The notes beneath the pieces were generated by a model that did no database searches, had not been told where the DNA came from, and was given only the letters and a program-made list of their open reading frames with translations. From the NCBI RefSeq assembly GCF_905171775.1, contig NC_053491.1:133239483-133303482 (forward strand): a stretch of DNA of 64,000 nucleotides. Direction: 5' to 3'. Origin of the DNA: Rana temporaria (Eukaryota; Chordata; Amphibia; Anura; Ranidae). Each line of letters opens with the position of its first letter. Within the stretch, counting starts at the first letter, position 1. Position numbers and translations under genes: made by a program. Shown piece after piece: positions 57,721-64,000 of this stretch.

Positions 57721-58550
57721 TTAAGTTTTATTCAGGTTTGATTGATTTAAGCTCATATCTAAGGGGATGTTAGGATCCCCTTTACAGATAATGGTGCCAT
57801 CTATATGGGATCTAAGGATATTTAACATGTTTGAAAAGAAGGTGAGTTGAGCGGAATTAGGTGCTTAGTAGGAGATCAAAGTGAAAAGATGGTCTTTAAC
57901 CTCTTAATGCCGACAGACCACAAGTACAGAAACTGTACTGTCTAGATCTGTTTTCTAGATCATTGTTTTAGTAGATCCTGTATACACATAGCATTTTGGT
58001 TGGTTCTAGCAAAATTGGGATCCAGTTTTTGTTCAATTGCTTCCATGCGTGATCCCATGTCTGATGTCTGCTTTGATCTTAGAAGTGATTTGCTTTGTTG
58101 CTTTTGCAAGGCCTTGGTCATTGGGATACTTGGGACTGTCTACAGTAGTATTACATTCAGTAAATCAGGACTTTGTGTCACAGTATTCATCATGTCCTCT
58201 AGGGTCTATGAAAGATGTTGTAAAACCTGCGGCTTTATGACCAGGAGATTCTCTACTCACAGGTGATGGCATCTGTGATCATATTCCAGGTTTAAATATC
58301 TTGCTGGACATGCCAGAATGCCATATGGGACTGAGTGTTTGCTTGTTGCCTGTTCCTGTGTTTGTGCTGCTGCTGCCATCTTGCCCTCTTCTGCATGCAG
58401 CATATGTGTTGTTGGCAGCTGCAATTGTGACCTTTTAGAAATTCCTTCAAGCATTTTGCTAGTCCCCAATGGTCAGATTATACCCTGTAATGTGGATGTA
58501 GCCTTTAGTGCTTTGTGCTCGGCTGGCAGCACTAATAAACCAGAGTGGTG

Positions 58551-60310
58551 TTAAGCGTTCCTAAGTGGCATAAGCAGCCATTTTGGTTAGCTATGCACAT
58601 GCTCCCTGGGTTTTGTTTTCAATGTTGCACTTGAAGCTGATTGAAAAGACCCTCTCCCAGCTCTATTGCATTATTTATTTATTTATTTGATATTAGTTGC
58701 CCAGTTTCCTATACCTTTTGGGAAAGTAGTTTGCCTGTTAACCCTAAAAATGGGCAGAATATACTAATAGGATTAGTCCTACATAGAGTTTAATATGATT
58801 GTTTGCTTAGTTTGGGATTGCTGAATTTCAAACAAGAGTTGCTGAACCTTTGGAGTATTGTACCCAGGCAGATTTGCCCATTGCTGAAAATACATGGTAC
58901 ATTGTACATTTGTATGCAGTTTGTCTTATTTTTACCAGCATTATTGCAAAATAATGATGAATCTGATGAATCACATAAATCAGCCCTCAAAATTTGCTGC
59001 TCGGATTTGGCGAGTACATATAAACTGATTGTGAGTAGCAGCAGCTATGATCCTTCTGGGGGAGGAGAAGAAGAAGAGCCCAATCAAGTGGAACTGCTGG
59101 CTTTATCCTGTTGATTGCTAGCGTCCTAACAACCAATCAGGTGCTTGGAGGACCCGGCATTCAGGGGAGGAAGATATAACTTCCTTCTCGGCTTTCTACC
59201 TGCTGACAATGGAAGGGAACATGAGAGGACTTGCTGTCTGCACTGGGACACTGCTGAGCTGACTGGCCGGGAGTATGAGGGGATATATATGTTTTTATAT
59301 GATTTGTCTTATTGTATACTGGTCATTTGTCACCTATGCATACTAATAAACCTCTGTAAAACTGTTACATATTTCTGACAAATGTTCAACAACAATTTAC
59401 TGCATGTAAAAATTTTCACTTTGAGGATTGTATGTTCCCTTTACAAACGCCAATTTTCAGTTAGCTTAGTGAAGTAAGTGATTCTGTGTTCACGTGATTT
59501 ATCCAGTTATGTGCAAGAGAATTAAACATGTTTTGTGGTGTTTGGATAATCATCATGAACACAGCTTTAATCTATTTAGTAAGCTAAATGAATGTTCCCT
59601 TTGTAAGGTGAACAGATTTTACAACTTGTATTTGATAAAGTAATGTGCTAATGGCATTTTTATACTTTGATTACAACTGGTTACCCTTGCCAGTGTGTGT
59701 AAAGTTACCTGAAAGTTATATGGAAGTTAAAGAAAGCTAACTTAACAATTGCAAAGACAGTAATGTTCTCCAATTTAATAATGAAAACTACCAAAAAGAT
59801 GATAAGCACTGTTATATTGTTTATGCTTTAAAAAAAATGTATGTACAAAAACATTACTAAACATCAAATTCAGATATCCCTGGTTTTCAAAGATAGACAA
59901 TAAATTATTAGCAAAGCCTGCCTTATGGATCAACAGACCAATATCTGGCATTTGTTTATAGTAAAACTTATCTGACACGTCTTACTTAAAGGATGACTGA
60001 TAGTATACTAATATTCTCAATAATAAAGAGTCCGCCAAATATACTGTACAATTTGAAGTGAAGCCAGGTTTATGAGACCTGTAAGTCATCACCCTAATGA
60101 GTATATCTCTTTACATATTGTACCTTGTTCCTGTAGACAAGTGCTTTGCAATATACAGTAGATCTCAAAGCATACTTGAAGACATTTGTTGTTGTCAGGC
60201 CCGCTTCTGCTTGCATGTTTACTTTGAGCAGATGCTTAAAAATGGGTGCATTTCTACTTTCAATTGAATTGTTTGAACAAAGCAATGCAGACAGTTTGTT
60301 AGACATATAA
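58551..60310. other. Intronic sequence, mostly unrecognised
   Basis: A short (att)n-like tract occurs at 58670-58690. The frame at 58803-59114 does not resemble a known protein. No clear element ends were found. Confidence 0.4.
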
Positions 60311-60312
60311 GG

Positions 60313-60687
60313 GTTGATTTATTGAAGGAAAAGGTTATTCGCTTTGCAAATGAATTTGCCCCAGAGCTTAGTGAATAAGATGAAGCTCTGCCAACTTCCA
60401 TCACCCAATCATGTGCATTTTTTTTGTTATTTCCTTGCCCGTGATAGGGTATTCTATGAAAAGTGAAACTTCACCACATTCACTACGCTCTGAGGCTAAT
60501 TCCCTTGTTCCCTGTAATGTTCCCTGTAAGGCAAACATCCTGTTTGCCAGTGGCGGCTGGTGCTGCATTTTTTTTAGTGGGGGCAAAACCCTGCAAGCCC
60601 CACCTGACGCATAGAGAGGAGCGGTGCCCCTGGGCCGCTTATGGACAGGCCGCCGCTGCTGTTTGCCTTTAGTAAATCAACCCCAAT
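60313..60687. mobile_element. Palindromic element (gggttgatttattgaagg ends)
   Basis: gggttgatttattgaagg at 60312 pairs with cctttagtaaatcaacccc at 60666-60685. The interior includes ggcggctggtgctgc. It is related to 5499-5751 and shares the tttgcctttagtaaat ending. Confidence 0.75.
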
Positions 60688-60689
60688 AA

Positions 60690-61612
60690 GTTGGTGAATA
60701 CAATATTTAGATAGGCAGCACCAACAGTCTATGCCTCATTGACATAAACTTGAATCTACAAGCATATGGGGCACTCTGCCATGCTCTAAAGCTATTCTGC
60801 CACAACTATGGCCAGATCATGTTCACATGCCCATATACCCTCCTATCTCTACAGTCAGCCTAGTAACCACTAAGCAATGTCCTGGCCAACCACACAACTG
60901 ATGTTTGCCCTATGACCACATATTATTAAAATGTTCCTTAATGAAAAAAATAAATTGCTACACTCATGCCTTGCTGTGTATCTTAGATGTAGCTACACAT
61001 AAATTCACCCTCCTTTATTCTTTGTATGTAACAATATACTCCAGTTTTGGAGCTGTTTTTTTCTTTTTATCACAGCAAGGGGACCATTATTACTAGTATA
61101 GTTTATTGCTTATAGTGGCAGTAAATAGAAAATGGCTCACCGTGGAAACATTAATTCATTCAAGCTTGTTGAAGACTTGAAGTGCTTGATTTAGTTTTCC
61201 ATGCTGTAACACAAAGCCATTGTTCATAGTTATTGTGTTACTTCTCCTAAAGATATGCCAGAAACAAATAATGTATTTTCTTATAAAGTTTTAAGTAGAA
61301 CTTGTTTATATTTGACAACCGTTAAGCTTGAACAAATTATAGATTGGAATACCCAGTGGTAGAAAAGTGATTACTGGTACCCTTGTGAACAAAAAACAAA
61401 TTCATATTATTCTACTATCTTACACATTTATGATGGCAATGCAGAGTGCTATAACCCATCACAATCAATCATATTTCATTTTTGGCAGCTTGATTAAAAA
61501 AATTCAGTCCTGATTGGTTGGTTGTTACTTTGCATAGTGATGTTTATTAAACAGGCCTAAAAAAAAATATATAAATGTTCAATGAACTTACTTTTTCCTA
61601 ATTAAATTTCAG
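60690..61612. other. Intronic sequence upstream of the C2B exon
   Basis: No repeats or coding similarity recognised. Acceptor tract at the right edge. Confidence 0.5.
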
Positions 61613-61747
61613 GTAAAACCCAAGTCATGGGTGAAATAAAAATTGCCTTGAAAAAAGAAATGAAGACAGATGGAGAACAGCTGATAGTGGAGATACTACA
61701 GTGTAGAAATATTACGTATAAATTTAAGTCTCCAGACCATCTACCAG
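61613..61747 (+). CDS. PCLO: PCLO exon: start of the C2B domain
   Basis: The acceptor is aaatttcag and the donor gtattt at 61748. With the borrowed g it encodes GKTQVMGEIKIALKKEMKTD, GEQLIVEILQCRNITYKF and KSPDHLP and leaves a g. MGEIKIAL and LIVEILQCRNI are the first two strands of the C2B fold. The equivalent calcium loop (ITYKFKSPDHLP) lacks the paired Asp pattern seen in C2A, in line with reports that Piccolo C2B is not a typical calcium-binding C2 domain. The remaining C2B exons and the long-form stop are beyond the right edge of the window. Confidence 0.95.
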
Positions 61748-63170
61748 GTATTTTCATTTTTTTAGCTTTCACATTCATTAGGTTAAATAAATAACTTACA
61801 GTACATGAACCAAGTGCGTCAATAAAATCTTGCAAGCTGAAACACACGTATAATGACAGTGATTATTAAGTCCCAAAGTAATTTAGAAAATATTCTTGTT
61901 ATAAGTGGACAGCTTGAGCTGGCCATAGATGCTACGTGATGGCCAACAAGCCTTATTATTGGATAGCGTAAGCTGCTAATGAAATAGGTATAAATAGTAG
62001 GAAAACTCACTTCACACATGATGACTATATTGTAGAAATGATGTCCTGTATACTTTACCCAGGTCAATTATTCCATAAGTAATCAAGAGAAGATGAAAAT
62101 GACAGTCTTAGAAGTTGCACCTTCAAAAATAAGCCAGCAGAGTCCAAATTTTATTTTGAATACTTTGCTTGCTGTAAGCTTATTTTTTTCCACTGTCTGC
62201 CTTTGTTTGGGCTTTAATAAATCCGCTTCTCTTTCCTGCGGTAAAACAGAAACAACAAACTGACACATTACATATATTTTATCCTAATTTATCCTATTTT
62301 GCCGGATTTGGTTTGCATGAATGTCGTACATACTGTACCTAAGATTTTATACTTTGGCTGGCTGGGAAGTCATGTAGCCGTCCTGTTTTTTTTTTTTAAA
62401 TGTTCTATTTTACCCATTTTTTTAATCCCCTCTTACCTTCTGCATCTTAAATGAAAGCTAACCTCAAGGTATATATTGCAAAAGTTAAAGTGGTAATGTG
62501 TTCATTGAACATATAAAAGCCTTTTGTAATCTTTTGCATATCAGCACTTAGTAGGAGCGGGAGGAACAGTACTGTAAACCAGTCATGTTCTATTACATTT
62601 CCAGATTCCAATGGATTGCACAGGAAACTCGCAGGAGGCTGTCCACAAAGATTGCCTCAAAGTGCTTCTGTTCTTTCATTGTCCAGTCAGGAGGCTGGGG
62701 CAGGGACACCATAGAGGGCCCAATTTTTGAAATGTTATTGTTACCACTTTACTATCAGTAGTAAAATATCTCATAGTGTTTTTCCCCCCCAAAAAGTTGT
62801 AATTCACAAAAAAATGCTACTAAAATACCGCTTGTGCTATTTCTTGAAACAATGCAGTATTTTAGTTATGAAAACTTGCTTTTCAATGTGGGCATCCACT
62901 GGCATGCTTAAAAACCAGTGGATAGCTGGTTGGTAAGGAGACAACTCCCACCAGTATCCTTAACAACTAGTGAATAGCTGGTTGTTAAGAATGCAGCATC
63001 CACCATATCTTTAACAACCATGACTCATCTGCTGTCAGCGGGATTCCCTGCTGTCAGCAGAATGTAAACAAAAGAAAATCTGGCATAAAAAAAAGCAATG
63101 TGTGGTCCCCCCAAATCATACCAGACCCTTCGGGAACCTCATGCCAACAATTAAATGTGAGCCTTATACG
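61748..63170. other. Intron after the C2B exon, with short direct repeats near 62910-63020
   Basis: The phrases accagtggatagctggttg, ctagtgaatagctggttgtt and accatatctttaacaacc repeat loosely at 62921-63020. No exon matching the next part of C2B was found before the window end. Confidence 0.5.
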
Positions 63171-63176
63171 ACCCTT

Positions 63177-63515
63177 ATGCCCTGTACACACAGTCAGGTA
63201 TCCCGACGGGTCAAGGTCCGTCGGAAATCCCAACGAGAAAATCGAGAACCTGCTCTCCCGTACAAACGAGTGGGTTTTCCGACAGGAAAACTCAGATAAG
63301 AGCTTTTGGCCGCGATTCCCGGCCGTGTGTATGCTCGATCTGTGTTTTTTCAATGGGAAAACTGACAAAAACGTCAGTTTTTCTCGTACATGTGGCCGGG
63401 TTTTCCGGCGGGAAGAAGTCCACCGGGAATCCCGGAGGGAAAAAAGAGAGCAGGTTCTCTTTTTTTGTCCGGCGGTTTTTGGGCAGTTTTCCAGTTGGAA
63501 AACCCAGTCGTGTAG
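63177..63515. mobile_element. Family D-like foldback element (ccctgtacacacagtc left end)
   Basis: Begins ccctgtacacacagtcaggt and contains ccgtcgg, ttttccgacagg, gtgtgtatgctcga and cgggaatccc palindromes. A partial mirror is acccagtcgtgtagtcc at 63505. The several overlapping open frames on both strands are palindrome products, not genes. Confidence 0.65.
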
Positions 63516-64000
63516 TCCAGGAAAGAGGCAATGAGCATGTGCCCCCCTTCTGAAGCATACCAGGCCACGTGTCCTCAACACAAGCGGGGTCACCCCCCCA
63601 AAGCACCTTATGCCTATGTTGATGAGGACAAGGGCTTCTTCCCCACAAACCTGCCCAGTTGTTGTAGGATGGCGGGGTGTGACTTATCAGAATCTGGAAG
63701 TCCCCTTTAACAAGGGTGTCCCCACATCCTGCCCACCTCCATGTGAATGAGTATAGAATAAGGGATTCACCAGAAATTGTCCAAAGTAAATAAATACCTG
63801 GATTCAGTTTCTGACAAGTCATTTATTAAAAAAGAAAAAAATTAAATAAATGTTCTCCAAAGTCTAAATAGTGTCAATCATGATAAACAATGCCCGCCGC
63901 CCACACAAAATAAAATGACTGGACTGTGAGACATGCTGGGTCAATCAGACTTAAAAGGGAGTGGGGTCACCCCGTAACATCACCAGGTGACCCCCACAAA

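Larger units (their letters stand above)
53630..58550 (-). mobile_element. Degenerate L1-like LINE, interrupted by other elements
   Basis: Minus-strand matches occur in order. Around 58260-58480 is an ORF1-like start (GKMAAAAQTQEQ), around 57730-57900 an endonuclease piece (SNMLNILRSHIDG, ICKGDPNIPL), around 56230-56260 a polymerase-lead piece (MEIKEAIRQDTLI) and around 53640-54225 a polymerase piece (MAFITVIPKPNKDASK; YRPISLTNNDVKLLTKILAN). Many stops and frameshifts. It is broken by a foldback-plus-Tc1 cluster (54224-56133), a TA array (56759-56834) and a family with TTAA ends (57258-57720). Confidence 0.7.
6705..61747 (+). other. PCLO: PCLO (Piccolo) gene, 3' portion, extends beyond both window edges
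   Basis: This span runs from the first to the last recognised coding exon of Piccolo. Piccolo is a very large presynaptic scaffold at the cytomatrix of the active zone; it organises synaptic-vesicle traffic and actin near release sites. The exons translate to peptides that match vertebrate Piccolo in order: PDZ end, linker, C2A, Ser/Ala-rich segment, second linker, C2B start. Every junction has AG/GT borders and compatible phase. The earlier zinc-finger, proline-rich and first PDZ exons lie upstream of the window, and the rest of C2B lies downstream. The match was made by eye from memory of the family, not by alignment. RIM proteins share the PDZ-C2A-C2B order, but the linker peptides here are Piccolo-like. 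Confidence 0.95.

Noticed and set aside
58803..59114. A possible short gene near 58.8-59.4 kb with a long acidic end
   Set aside because: No family resemblance, no splice context and no conserved motif. Left as unassigned intron.
63054..63822. Four overlapping open frames on both strands (up to 179 codons)
   Set aside because: They lie in a palindromic family D-like element, and mirrored peptides appear on both strands, as expected from inverted repeats rather than genes.
1..64000. A search for tRNA, rRNA, CRISPR arrays or a novel defence-type system
   Set aside because: None was seen. The window is a vertebrate gene with transposon-filled introns, and no repeat-spacer array or operon-like gene cluster is present.

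Overview
The window is vertebrate nuclear DNA, most likely from an anuran amphibian. It covers the 3' part of one gene, PCLO, which encodes the presynaptic active-zone scaffold Piccolo, transcribed on the + strand. Protein identity comes from reading the exons by eye against remembered vertebrate Piccolo. The amphibian assignment is an inference from the divergence of the protein and from the dense population of foldback elements, Tc1-type transposons, L1-like LINEs and CR1-like LINEs. No second cellular gene is recognisable.

Twelve constitutive or terminal coding exons, one 27-base microexon and one probable cassette exon lie between 6705 and 61747. All are bounded by AG/GT and are phase-compatible with each other. 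In order they encode the end of the PDZ domain (6705-6813), the PDZ-C2A linker (11239-18930), the C2A domain (19869 to about 32310), the Ser-rich and Ala-rich region after C2A (to 40297), a probable 60-codon cassette (42376-42555), the C2A-C2B linker (49680-53549) and the first strands of C2B (61613-61747). The PDZ start and most of C2B lie outside the window.

Three alternative-splicing points are visible. The microexon inserts nine residues into C2A. The exon at 40086 can either splice at 40281 to reach C2B or read on to a stop at 40295-40297, giving a C2A-only protein with a repeat-free 3' UTR of about 1.9 kb. The cassette at 42376-42555 lies between these two alternatives.

The introns are filled with transposable elements. 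L1-like LINE remnants on the minus strand lie at 1-890, about 33720-38350, 50839-52048 and about 53630-58550. A CR1-like LINE on the plus strand lies at about 12640-14830. Three Tc1-like elements lie at 7139-9094, 44173-45774 and 54391-55421, all with broken transposases on the minus strand. There are many palindromic non-autonomous elements, including several families flanked by TTAA. Some insertions are nested so cleanly that the uninterrupted arm of a palindrome preserves the empty site. TA microsatellites, a CTGCACTGATGGG-type minisatellite, a 109-base tandem repeat and a duplicated block near 17.6-18.1 kb complete the picture. No tRNA, rRNA, CRISPR or bacterial feature was seen.
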